From positions 372,001 to 436,000 of the forward strand of contig NZ_AP022618.1 in the NCBI RefSeq assembly GCF_010731615.1: a DNA stretch of 64,000 nucleotides, given 5' to 3'. The notes under the pieces are model-generated. The model saw only the letters and a list, made by a program, of their open reading frames with translations, had not been told where the DNA came from and ran no database searches. The stretch's first letter is position 1. Each line of letters opens with the position of its first letter. This DNA is from Mycolicibacterium insubricum. Its GTDB lineage: Bacteria > Actinomycetota > Actinomycetes > Mycobacteriales > Mycobacteriaceae. A program made the translations under genes and the position numbers. Of this stretch, positions 25,807 to 32,318 are shown piece after piece.

Positions 25807-27452
25807 GCTGTCTCCTGATCATTTGCTGGGGCGATGCGCCACCGGCTACCGCGGCCCGTCCCGGACGACTCGATACGAGGGTTGTCGACCCGCTGCTGGG
25901 CGGCCTTCAACGTGGAGTGCTTGTACCCGATGGCGGTGCCCGCGGCGATCACGACACTCGGGGTGACCCACTGTCCCGGCTCGGCGTTGTGCCGCATCCA
26001 GCAAACCAAGAACTCGTGCGCTCCGATGGTTGCCACGGTGCAGGCGTCGCACTTGCCGGTCTCAGGTCGGGCGGGGTACCGGTGACATTCAGGGCAGTCC
26101 GGCCTGCGGGAATCCAGCTCGGTTACCGTCGCGCTGGGTTCACCCTGAACTTTCGGTTCGGGGTATCCGACCTGCACAGATGGACCCTGAACCGGTGGTT
26201 CACCCTGAACTCTGGTCAAGCGGTATCGGGCGCCGCGGTCAACCGCGATTGATGACACCCTCCCCTCACTCTCCAGCAACGCAACTGCTTGGTCGAACAG
26301 GTCGCGCCGTTCGCGCTTACCCATGCGGCTTCGGAGCACATTCCCGGCTTGCTCGCCGTCCCTGGCAAGGGTGCGGATGATGCTGTTCTTCACCCCGTCG
26401 AGGAGGCGGCTATCGACCATGTCATTGAACTCGGCTTGCCGGATGGCGCGGGCTCGGTTCTTTGCTCGCTCGGCTTGCTGGGCGTGGTTGAGGAGCCATT
26501 GCCGGGTCTGGTCGGACACCTCCATCACCGTGCCGGACAGCTCCCAATCCAGTTCGTCGACGACGCTGCGGTGGTGCATGATCGCCAGGAGCGCGGCGAC
26601 CTTGCATCGGGTGAGCAGGGCGTGGCCGTCGAGGGCTTCGGCTTCCCCGCGTTGCCGGGCGAGGTGGGCGGTGATGACGGTCTGCCGGATGGTGTCGGGG
26701 CCGTAGCCGATGATCTGCGGCACCCGGTCGGCGATCGGTGCGGGGCGCGCCCATCCGGGCAGCCGTGAGTCCAGGGGTTCGGGCTCGGGCCCGGGGTCGG
26801 CCGGCATGTTCGGATCGGTGGTGGGGAACCACAGGAACCGTTGCGGGGTGCCGCCGGTGGTGTCGCCGAAGATGATGCCGCAGTGGCCGGGTTGGGCGCC
26901 GACGGATAGGCACGCACGGTAACTGTGGGCTTCGATGACGCGGCTGGTGGCTTTCTGGGCGTTGTGCTGCCCGATCTGCTCGCCCATCGCCATGGACTTG
27001 AGCTGTGCCAGCAGGATTGAGCCCTGGCGGGATGCGAGGCCGGTGAGAGTGTCGATCTCGGGTGCCGCGAAGACCGCGGCCAGCAGCGTTTCGTGATCGG
27101 CGTCGGGCTTGTCGGGTTGCTTGAATGCCGCGGCGATACCCTCACCCGAGCCGATGGGCAGTTCGGTGACCGGCGTCGGCCACGCTTCCCGTGCGACCTT
27201 GTCCGAGATGCCTTTGCCGCCCCCGGATGGGGATGCGAACGCGCACAGCAGATTTAGTGATGCGGGGCCGCCGATGAGGCCGGGCAACTGCACATGCGGC
27301 CCGACGCTGGCCGCGATGCGCAGGAGGACAGCGCCGAGCACAGCCCACGGTGCGGCGTACCGGGCACGCGCCCACTGGTATATCCGCCGCAGCGGCTCGG
27401 AGCCGGATTCCAGGAAGAACGCGCGGGTGATTTCGTCGTCGATGTTGGTCAC
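25803..27452 (-). CDS. P-loop ATPase, probable replication protein of the element
   Basis: A 549-residue protein with a Walker A motif SPSGGGKG (residues 74-81) in the style of DUF3987/DUF3631 primase-helicase-associated ATPases, and a predicted Walker B around AAVFAAPEIDTL. The middle is helical; a linker with repeated VQGEP units (about 410-440) follows, then a zinc ribbon CPECH...CDAC (about 453-471) and a terminal winged helix (VTPSVVIAAGTAIGYKHST). Such proteins unwind DNA or load replication machinery in mobile elements. The GTG at 27452 has gagaagg upstream and a GTGA overlap with the DUF2742-like gene. Long upstream frame is Arg/Pro-rich and rejected. Confidence 0.78.
   Translation of the reverse strand: MTNIDDEITRAFFLESGSEPLRRIYQWARARYAAPWAVLGAVLLRIAASVGPHVQLPGLIGGPASLNLLCAFASPSGGGKGISDKVAREAWPTPVTELPIGSGEGIAAAFKQPDKPDADHETLLAAVFAAPEIDTLTGLASRQGSILLAQLKSMAMGEQIGQHNAQKATSRVIEAHSYRACLSVGAQPGHCGIIFGDTTGGTPQRFLWFPTTDPNMPADPGPEPEPLDSRLPGWARPAPIADRVPQIIGYGPDTIRQTVITAHLARQRGEAEALDGHALLTRCKVAALLAIMHHRSVVDELDWELSGTVMEVSDQTRQWLLNHAQQAERAKNRARAIRQAEFNDMVDSRLLDGVKNSIIRTLARDGEQAGNVLRSRMGKRERRDLFDQAVALLESEGRVSSIAVDRGARYRLTRVQGEPPVQGPSVQVGYPEPKVQGEPSATVTELDSRRPDCPECHRYPARPETGKCDACTVATIGAHEFLVCWMRHNAEPGQWVTPSVVIAAGTAIGYKHSTLKAAQQRVDNPRIESSGTGRGSRWRIAPANDQETA
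26137..26211. repeat. Three short dyad repeats inside the ATPase gene (possible iterons)
   Basis: The unit accctgaac occurs at 26142, 26184 and 26202. In the first and third copies it sits in gttcaccctgaac, an interrupted dyad (gttca / tgaac). They encode VQGEP repeats in the linker of the ATPase, so protein repetition alone could explain them, but initiator-binding iterons within a replication gene are equally plausible. Confidence 0.35.
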
Positions 27453-27760
27453 GAGACCTTCTCTCGGGGGATGTATGCGGTTCCGCGTCCGCGGTGTTTC
27501 TCGGTGGCCCAGCGGGCCCACGGTGCGGCGCAGGCGATTTCGCGGGATGCTTCGGCGCGGGCAAGTTGGAGCAGGTCGAGGTGCAGGCCCCAGTGCAGGC
27601 CGGCGAGTAGGACGGCCTGGGCCTTGGCGGGGTCGGCGTCGTCGAGGGCGCACCATGCCGCGGTTCCCGCCGCCGGGACGGGAACCGTCGGGTTGACGCC
27701 GAGGACACCGGTCACGAACGCGACCAGCTCGGCGAAGCACACCTGTGGGCTATCGGGCAC
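27449..27760 (-). CDS. DUF2742-like prophage protein
   Basis: A 103-residue protein. The motif AGTAAWCALDDADPAKAQAV, and the ending AYIPREK, match the DUF2742 family known from the M. tuberculosis phiRv1/phiRv2 elements and mycobacteriophages. Function of the family is unknown. GTG start at 27760; the gene overlaps the 56-residue zinc-ribbon-like gene upstream by 11 bp and the ATPase gene downstream by four. The family membership is the best sequence link between this element and phiRv1-like satellites. Confidence 0.75.
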   Translation of the reverse strand: MPDSPQVCFAELVAFVTGVLGVNPTVPVPAAGTAAWCALDDADPAKAQAVLLAGLHWGLHLDLLQLARAEASREIACAAPWARWATEKHRGRGTAYIPREKVS

Positions 27761-27920
27761 GGTGGGCCTCGCGGCAGTGTTTCCCGGCGCCAGCCGCGAC
27801 GCTGATGGGGTCGACGATCCAGTGACGGCAGTGCTTGCAGCGCACCGCGGTCCGCACCTCGTCGCCGGCGGGTGGGCCGCCCCCTGTCTGGGGGCGGCCG
27901 TCCGGGGTCGCGGTGATCAC
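27750..27920 (-). CDS. 56-residue Cys/His-rich small protein
   Basis: Translated from the GTG at 27920, it contains VRCKHCRHWIVDPIS followed by GKHCREAH, giving CxxC and CxxxH pairs, a plausible single zinc site. The start overlaps the upstream gene's stop (GTGA at 27917-27920), the coupling seen for most genes in this operon, which argues strongly that it is a real gene although it is short. A likely role is a DNA-binding or adaptor zinc ribbon, but this is inference. Confidence 0.65.
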   Translation of the reverse strand: MITATPDGRPQTGGGPPAGDEVRTAVRCKHCRHWIVDPISVAAGAGKHCREAHRAR

Positions 27921-28237
27921 TTGCTGGCCGCCCTGTACGCGGTGTGGCGGCGGATTGCGCTACCGAGCAGATGGACGATTTCTTCGGCCTCCGCGACCGT
28001 CATCCATGCCTCGGTGCCGTGCTCACCGCTCCTGTCGTTGTAGAGGCCGAGCAGGATCTCATTGGGCCGGCGGTCTCGATCGTCGATGTCCAGCCAGATA
28101 CTCAGGTAGCGGGACTGGCCTGGGATTCCGGTGGTCCCGTAGATGGCCAGCTCGCTCGTCCAGCTATGAGCGCCGGGACTCGCGCACTGTCTCGATGTGC
28201 AGCCATCGAGCCCGCAGCGGATCGCGTTGTCGCTCAC
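27917..28237 (-). CDS. Hypothetical element protein, 106 residues
   Basis: Not recognised. It has three Cys near the N-terminus (RCGLDGCTSRQCASPGAH), possibly a metal or disulfide site, followed by a beta-rich body (ELAIYGTTG, RYLSIWLDIDDRDRR, EILLGLYNDRSG) and a C-terminal helix (VAEAEEIVHLLGSAIRRH). GTG start with GTGA overlap to the preceding gene and again with the next one. No signal peptide or membrane segment. Confidence 0.65.
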   Translation of the reverse strand: MSDNAIRCGLDGCTSRQCASPGAHSWTSELAIYGTTGIPGQSRYLSIWLDIDDRDRRPNEILLGLYNDRSGEHGTEAWMTVAEAEEIVHLLGSAIRRHTAYRAASK

Positions 28238-28467
28238 CGGATCACCTCGTCAGCGGCGATACGGTCGGCAGCCCGGTCAACCAGGCGTGCCGCGGCCCGC
28301 AGATGCGCAGCGGCGGCGGTAACGTCGACGACCGACCACAACGGGGTCACGTCCGGGTCGAGGTCCTGGGCCTGGTCGTGCAGCTGGCGGGCCAACAGTT
28401 CGGCTGCGCGGGCGGTCTCCAGCATCCCGACGGTCGGGCTCACGGGGGCGTCAGTGTGTGTCATCAT
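28234..28467 (-). CDS. Hypothetical element protein, 77 residues
   Basis: A small helical protein (LETARAAELLARQLHDQAQD, then VDVTAAAAHLRAAARLVDRA) with regular Ala/Leu heptads, possibly a dimerising coiled coil. Two adjacent ATG codons (28467 and 28464) can serve as start; ggag lies nine bases upstream in the string ggagttctgacccatga, which is repeated before the leader ORF at 23955. The stop overlaps the next gene by four bases. Confidence 0.6.
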   Translation of the reverse strand: MMTHTDAPVSPTVGMLETARAAELLARQLHDQAQDLDPDVTPLWSVVDVTAAAAHLRAAARLVDRAADRIAADEVIR

Positions 28468-28470
28468 GGG

Positions 28471-28638
28471 TCAGAACTCCTTGCTGTGATGGGTAGTGGT
28501 GTTCGGGACGGTCCCCGCCGGGTGTTGGCGCACTCGGGGTTCGGGGGCCGTTTCTTCATCGCCGGCCGGATACCGGTCGACCAGGTCGTGGTCGTCGAGG
28601 TGATCGCGATCGAGTTGCGCGGTATGCGGGCCACTCAC
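28471..28638 (-). CDS. 55-residue small hypothetical protein
   Basis: Read from the GTG at 28638, it begins VSGPHTAQLDRDHLDDHDLV and ends THHSKEF. It is acidic in the first half, Pro/His-rich in the second, with no recognisable domain. The GTGA overlap with the excisionase stop and the ribosome site for the following gene inside its last codons support it as a coupled gene. It is too short for most gene finders. Confidence 0.5.
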   Translation of the reverse strand: MSGPHTAQLDRDHLDDHDLVDRYPAGDEETAPEPRVRQHPAGTVPNTTTHHSKEF

Positions 28639-28835
28639 GCGGCACCCGACTCGAGTCGGGTGATGTAGTCATCGAGCTGGCGAGTGGTGGACATCCGTTT
28701 GGCGCCGACCTTCACGCTGGGCAGCTCACCGCCCGCCCACAACGCGAACACCTTGGAGCGGCCGACGCCGAGCCTGCGCCCGACCTCCTGCCACCCGTGC
28801 AACTCGTTGTTTGCCCTCTGGGCGATACCTTCCAT
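28635..28835 (-). CDS. Excisionase-like HTH protein, first gene of the leftward operon
   Basis: A 66-residue protein with WQEVGRRLGVGRSKVFALWA, then GGELPSVKVGAKRMSTTRQLDDYI, the helix-turn-helix plus wing of AlpA/MerR-type excisionases. Its position, divergent from the repressor-integrase pair and first in the long leftward operon, suits a recombination directionality factor. The ATG at 28835 is chosen because ggaagg lies six bases upstream; an ATG at 28841 abuts that site directly. Translation continues into the next gene by a GTGA overlap. Confidence 0.78.
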   Translation of the reverse strand: MEGIAQRANNELHGWQEVGRRLGVGRSKVFALWAGGELPSVKVGAKRMSTTRQLDDYITRLESGAA

Positions 28836-28863
28836 AGCCATCCTTCCCGAATGTTCTCTATGG

Positions 28864-28887
28864 CGACATATCCATATGTGTATGTCG
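28864..28887. promoter_or_regulatory. 24-bp inverted-repeat operator
   Basis: The sequence reads cgacata-N10-tatgtcg with perfect 7-bp arms and catatg near the centre. It lies within the first bases of the predicted leftward transcript and upstream of the repressor gene, a likely second binding site for the element's XRE repressor. Confidence 0.6.
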
Positions 28888-28894
28888 GCAGTCA

Positions 28895-28925
28895 GAACCG
28901 TACGGTTCGTTCCTCCGGGAGTCAA
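28895..28925 (-). promoter_or_regulatory. Leftward operon promoter overlapped by a palindromic operator
   Basis: On the minus strand a -35 box TTGACT (28925-28920) and -10 box TACGGT (28902-28897) are separated by exactly 17 bases. A perfect 14-bp palindrome, gaaccgtacggttc (28895-28908), covers the -10 box. Binding there would block RNA polymerase. The start point would be near 28890, directing excisionase and the whole leftward operon. Confidence 0.6.
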
Positions 28926-28945
28926 CAGCGTGCGAGAATGTCGTT

Positions 28946-29605
28946 ATGGCGAACATCGGTGATGCTTGGCACGCGGCGACGTCGAAGCGGGTCGGGACCG
29001 CAGTAGCGGGCCATCGGAAACGCCTCGGGATGACGGCACAGCAGCTCGCGCAACGGTGCGCAGAACTCGGGGCGCCCATCCACCGCACGACAATCACGAA
29101 GATCGAGAATGGTCGACCTCGGTTCGACCTCGGGGAGCTGATCGTGCTGGCGGCAGCACTGAGCACAACGCCGGTCACGCTGCTCTACCCCGGCCCGTAC
29201 GAAAACGAGGTCGAGGTCCTACCTGGCCGTGAGGCACCAGAGTTCCAAGCGGCACAGTGGTTCTCAGGTATTGAGTGGCACAGCTTCGCCAGCATCGGGG
29301 ACAGCCGAGAGGGCTCGGCCGGGTGGCTGGCCGCCACTGAACGACTCGGGCTTTGGCGGCAGCTAGCGGAACAGAAGATGCTCCGCAACAAGGCCGTGGT
29401 TCGGATGATCAGCGACGAACGCACTGACGACGTTGCAAGCCGCGAGCTGATCGCCATGCACGACCGCGTGATCGACGATCTAGAGGCGCAGCTCGGGATA
29501 GGCAATCCTACGAGTTCAGATGTCTACGAGTACCGCGACGGGCAGCTTCGGAGATTGGACGACGACGATCCGCGCCGTCAGCCAGCAGGTGATCCTGATG
29601 CCTAG
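28946..29605 (+). CDS. XRE-family repressor of the element
   Basis: A 219-residue protein. Residues about 17-70 form a Cro/CI-type HTH (GTAVAGHRKRLGMTAQQLAQ and IHRTTITKIENGRPRF), followed by a C-terminal region probably used for oligomerisation. Head-to-head with the excisionase operon and upstream of the integrase in the same transcript, it is placed as the lysogeny repressor, presumably binding the palindromes at 28864-28908. There is no S24 peptidase domain, so induction by RecA-type self-cleavage is unlikely; derepression may need a helper protein. Confidence 0.82.
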   Translation: MANIGDAWHAATSKRVGTAVAGHRKRLGMTAQQLAQRCAELGAPIHRTTITKIENGRPRFDLGELIVLAAALSTTPVTLLYPGPYENEVEVLPGREAPEFQAAQWFSGIEWHSFASIGDSREGSAGWLAATERLGLWRQLAEQKMLRNKAVVRMISDERTDDVASRELIAMHDRVIDDLEAQLGIGNPTSSDVYEYRDGQLRRLDDDDPRRQPAGDPDA

Positions 29606-30773
29606 GCAGCGACTCGCGCCCGGTGAGCACGGCAAGATCACCGACACTCGCCGGGGTGACATCTACTGTGCGACAACGTATCTCCGGTTGTATTCCGGGA
29701 AGCTGCGCGAGCGGGTGGCAACGTCGCGCAAGTCGCCCGAAGATGCACGCCGGGAGCTGAAACGCCGCATTGCCGCCGAGCTGGCCGCCGGCGAGCCCAC
29801 CGGCGTCGTCAACCACAAGACGACGCTCGGCGGGCTGTTCGAGGCGTGGATCTCGGGCAAGGTCACCGAGGCCGGACTGAAGCCGCAGACCGAGCAGCAC
29901 TACCGGGATGCGTGGCGAGTCCACAGCGCCGACCAGATCGGCGAACTGCGAATTACCGAACTGACCACCGCCCGCGCAGATACGCACCTCAAGAACATGC
30001 CGGCGTCAGCCGGCCGGACGACACGCGTCGTGCTCGTCGGCATGTACGGCCTCGCAGCCCGCCACGATGCGGTCAAGGTGTCACCGATCCGGGAAACGCG
30101 CCTACCGAAGCACGAGCGGAAACCGGCGAGGGCGATCACCGGGATGGAGCTGGAGCAGGTACGCCAGGCCGTGAAGGTGTACGCGACGCCGACCGGCCGG
30201 GGCGGCCCGCGCCGCGGAGTGATGCTCGGCGCCTATGTCGAGTTGCTGGCCGCGACCGGCGTCCGGCCCGGCGAGGTCCTGGCAACCAGGTGGGCCGATG
30301 TCGACTTGCTCGGGGATCCGCCGACCGTCACCGTCACCGGGACGTTGATCGACCACGGCGTCATTGCGGGGATGCCGCTGCACCGACAGGATGCGCGCAA
30401 GGGTGACGCACCGGCGCACACGGTGGTGCTGCCCGCGTTCGGGGCGCGGGTGCTCGCCGAGCTGTTCGCCGTCACCGGCCCCGACGGCCCGGTGCTCGCC
30501 AACCGTGACGGAGGTTGGCTGTCGGCGTCGAACATCGCCAGCTCGTTGCGGGAAGCGCTCGCACCGCACCCGGAACTGAAGTGGGTCACGCCGCACTCGT
30601 TCCGGCGGTCGGTGGCGACGGTGGTCCGGGATGGCCTGGGCGTCGAGGCTGCGCAGCACCAGCTCGGGCACGCGCAGCTCGCCACGACCGAAGGGCACTA
30701 CGTGCAGCGCCGGACGGAGGGGCCCGATACCCGGGCTGTGCTGGACCGATGGGCCAGCAACGGGAACGGCTGA
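29598..30773 (+). CDS. int: Tyrosine-family site-specific integrase
   Basis: A 391-residue recombinase. An N-terminal AP2/arm-binding region (residues about 10-60) precedes a core-binding SAM-like domain (70-150). The catalytic residues are visible: Arg about 222 (ATGVRPGE), His-x-x-Arg at about 333-336 (HSFRR), His about 358 (LGHAQ) and the nucleophile Tyr about 368 (GHYVQ). The ATG at 29598 overlaps the repressor stop by eight bases, giving one co-transcribed unit. It lies 81 bp from attR and targets the 3' half of tRNA-Arg(ACG). Confidence 0.93.
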   Translation: MPRQRLAPGEHGKITDTRRGDIYCATTYLRLYSGKLRERVATSRKSPEDARRELKRRIAAELAAGEPTGVVNHKTTLGGLFEAWISGKVTEAGLKPQTEQHYRDAWRVHSADQIGELRITELTTARADTHLKNMPASAGRTTRVVLVGMYGLAARHDAVKVSPIRETRLPKHERKPARAITGMELEQVRQAVKVYATPTGRGGPRRGVMLGAYVELLAATGVRPGEVLATRWADVDLLGDPPTVTVTGTLIDHGVIAGMPLHRQDARKGDAPAHTVVLPAFGARVLAELFAVTGPDGPVLANRDGGWLSASNIASSLREALAPHPELKWVTPHSFRRSVATVVRDGLGVEAAQHQLGHAQLATTEGHYVQRRTEGPDTRAVLDRWASNGNG

Positions 30774-30780
30774 CCCAATT

Positions 30781-30796
30781 TACGGGGAAAGTACGG
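30781..30796. promoter_or_regulatory. Putative integrase arm-type site, right
   Basis: tacggggaaagtacgg differs at one base from the left-end copy at 18541-18556. It lies between the integrase stop codon and attR, where arm-type sites are expected. Confidence 0.5.
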
Positions 30797-30811
30797 GATT
30801 CCGTGCGATCA

Positions 30812-30827
30812 AGTTTGCTAGCAAACT
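30812..30827. terminator. 16-bp perfect palindrome after the integrase gene
   Basis: agtttgctagcaaact is a perfect palindrome with no loop, 38 bp past the integrase stop and 27 bp before attR. It could end integrase transcription as a cruciform or weak hairpin, or serve as a protein site in the intasome. No U-tract follows. Confidence 0.4.
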
Positions 30828-30852
30828 CGGTTAGGTCTCTGACCTGCTGTGT

Positions 30853-30928
30853 TGGTGCGCCCGAAGGGATTCGAACCCCTAACCTTCTGATCCGTAGTCA
30901 GATGCTCTATCCGTTGAGCTACGGGCGC
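30853..30928 (-). tRNA. tRNA-Arg (anticodon ACG)
   Basis: All arms can be read on the minus strand: acceptor GCGCCCG, D-arm AGCTCAACGGATAGAGC, anticodon stem TCTGA with loop CTACGGA, and T-loop GGTTCGAATCC. The anticodon ACG reads CGU and, after A-to-I change, other CGN codons. CCA is encoded. The 3' half is the attachment site of the integrated element, and integration has restored an intact gene. Confidence 0.96.
30855..30889. other. attR, 35-bp core repeat within tRNA-Arg
   Basis: Identical to 18385-18419. It covers the tRNA 3' end, T-arm, variable region and anticodon-stem edge, the usual crossover target for tRNA-specific tyrosine integrases. Confidence 0.92.
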
Positions 30929-30946
30929 TTGGTGTATTCAGTTATG

Positions 30947-31038
30947 TGGCGGAGGCGAGAGGATTTGAACCTCCGGTCCCCTTTAAGAGGGACAACTCAT
31001 TAGCAGTGAGTCCCATTCGGCCGCTCTGGCACGCCTCC
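30947..31038 (-). tRNA. tRNA-Ser (anticodon GCT)
   Basis: A class II tRNA on the minus strand: acceptor GGAGGCG, anticodon loop CTGCTAA, a long variable arm built around TTGTCCCTCTTAAAGGGGAC, and T-loop GGTTCAAATCC. It reads AGC/AGU codons. CCA is encoded. It lies 18 bp upstream of tRNA-Arg and is probably co-transcribed with it. Confidence 0.96.
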
Positions 31039-31187
31039 TCGACCTTGCAGAGGTTACCGGACCTCCATCACGTCACCAACAGGGGTACCAGAACCGCCGA
31101 GGCATGAGCGTACATGGCCGCGCACACGTCGACCAAACCCGATCCCGAGCGCCCGAACCCGCCGCCGGACTCCCCTATGCTGACCGA

Positions 31188-32264
31188 ATGCCCGCGCGCC
31201 TCCGCCCGCTGATGGACGACCTGCCGGCCTATACGCCCGGCCGGACGGTGCCCGGGGCCATCAAGCTGGCCAGCAACGAGACCGTGCACGGCCCGCTGCC
31301 CAGTGTCCGCGTCGCCATCGACAAGGCCACCGACACCCTCAACCGTTACCCCGACAACGGCTACGCGGCGCTGCGGGCCCGGTTGGCCGAGCACGTCGCC
31401 GGCTGGGGATTCGGGCCCGAGCACATCGCCGCCGGCTGCGGCTCGGTCAGCCTGTGCCAGCAGCTGATCCAGATCACCGCCGGGGTCGGTGACGAGGTGG
31501 TGTTCGGCTGGCGCGCCTTCGAGGTGTATCCGCTGCAGATCCGGGTCGCCGGTGCCACACCCGTGCCGGTGCCACTACGCGACCACACCCACGACCTGGA
31601 GGCCATGGCCGCCGCGGTCACCGACCGCACCCGGCTGATCTTCGTCTGCAACCCGAACAACCCGACGTCGACGGTCGTCGACCCGGCGGCGCTCGCCGCG
31701 TTTGTCGCCGGGGTGCGCGACGACGTCGTCATCGCCATCGACGAGGCCTACGTCGAGTACATCCGCGAAGGTCTGGACCCGGGCAGCCTGGCCCTGGTCG
31801 CCCGCCATCCCAACGTGGTGGTGCTGCGCACCTTCTCCAAGGCCTACGGACTGGCCGGGGCGCGGGTGGGCTACGCCGTCGGGCATCCGGACCTGATCAC
31901 CGCGCTGGGCAAGGTGTACGTGCCGTTCACCGTCAGCACGCTGGCCCAGGCCGCCGCGATCGCCTCACTGGACGCCGCCGGCGAGCTGCTGGCCCGCACC
32001 GACGCGGTGGTCGCCGAACGCACCCGGGTGACCGCCGCCCTGCGCGGCGCCGGCTATGCCGTGCCGGATTCCCAGGCCAACTTCGTGTGGTTGCCGCTGG
32101 GCCCGGAACACACCGCCGGCTTCGTGGAGCAGGCCGCCGACCGGGCCCGGGTGCTCGTGCGCCCCTACGGCACCGATGGCGTGCGCGTCTCGATCGGGGC
32201 ACCCTCGGAGAACGACGCCTTCCTCGGTTTCGCCGGCGAGTGGATCGCGGGACGACGGCTGTAG
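31188..32264 (+). CDS. pat: Aromatic amino acid/histidinol-phosphate-type aminotransferase
   Basis: A 358-residue PLP aminotransferase of fold type I, closely resembling M. tuberculosis Pat/HisC2 (Rv3772). The N-terminus runs RLRPLMDDLPAYTPGRTVPG then AIKLASNE; CNPNNPT and DEAYVEY contact PLP; the Schiff-base Lys lies in RTFSKAYGLAG. The C-terminal RPYGTDGVRVSIG positions the substrate-binding Arg. The enzyme makes phenylalanine and tyrosine from the 2-oxo acids. The ATG at 31188 is chosen from alignment with Rv3772; 28 upstream residues in frame look non-coding. Confidence 0.9.
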   Translation: MPARLRPLMDDLPAYTPGRTVPGAIKLASNETVHGPLPSVRVAIDKATDTLNRYPDNGYAALRARLAEHVAGWGFGPEHIAAGCGSVSLCQQLIQITAGVGDEVVFGWRAFEVYPLQIRVAGATPVPVPLRDHTHDLEAMAAAVTDRTRLIFVCNPNNPTSTVVDPAALAAFVAGVRDDVVIAIDEAYVEYIREGLDPGSLALVARHPNVVVLRTFSKAYGLAGARVGYAVGHPDLITALGKVYVPFTVSTLAQAAAIASLDAAGELLARTDAVVAERTRVTAALRGAGYAVPDSQANFVWLPLGPEHTAGFVEQAADRARVLVRPYGTDGVRVSIGAPSENDAFLGFAGEWIAGRRL

Positions 32265-32318
32265 GGCTCGCCCGGGCCTGACCGGCCTCGGGCCTGGGCC
32301 GGGGACTACTGTCGCCCC

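Larger units (their letters stand above)
18385..30889. mobile_element. 12.5-kb phage-satellite-like integrated element in tRNA-Arg(ACG)
   Basis: The element is bounded by perfect 35-bp direct repeats, the right one forming the 3' half of an intact tRNA-Arg gene. The tyrosine integrase gene sits next to the right end, as in phiRv1/phiRv2-like elements. Gene order is repressor-integrase rightward, and excisionase, small proteins, DUF2742-like protein, ATPase, HTH, unknown 321-aa protein, tape measure protein and HNH nuclease leftward. No terminase, portal, protease, capsid, tail tube or lysis gene was found. The size, the coupled operon and the DUF2742/ATPase pair fit a satellite or small defective prophage. 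No transposase is present. Confidence 0.9.

Noticed and set aside
27453..27740. N-terminal extension of the ATPase to 27740
   Set aside because: The added 96 residues are Arg/Pro-rich and read across the DUF2742-like gene; the GTG at 27452 has a ribosome site.
18385..30889. Complete inducible prophage
   Set aside because: No terminase, portal, capsid, tail tube or lysis genes exist and the size is too small for a full siphophage.
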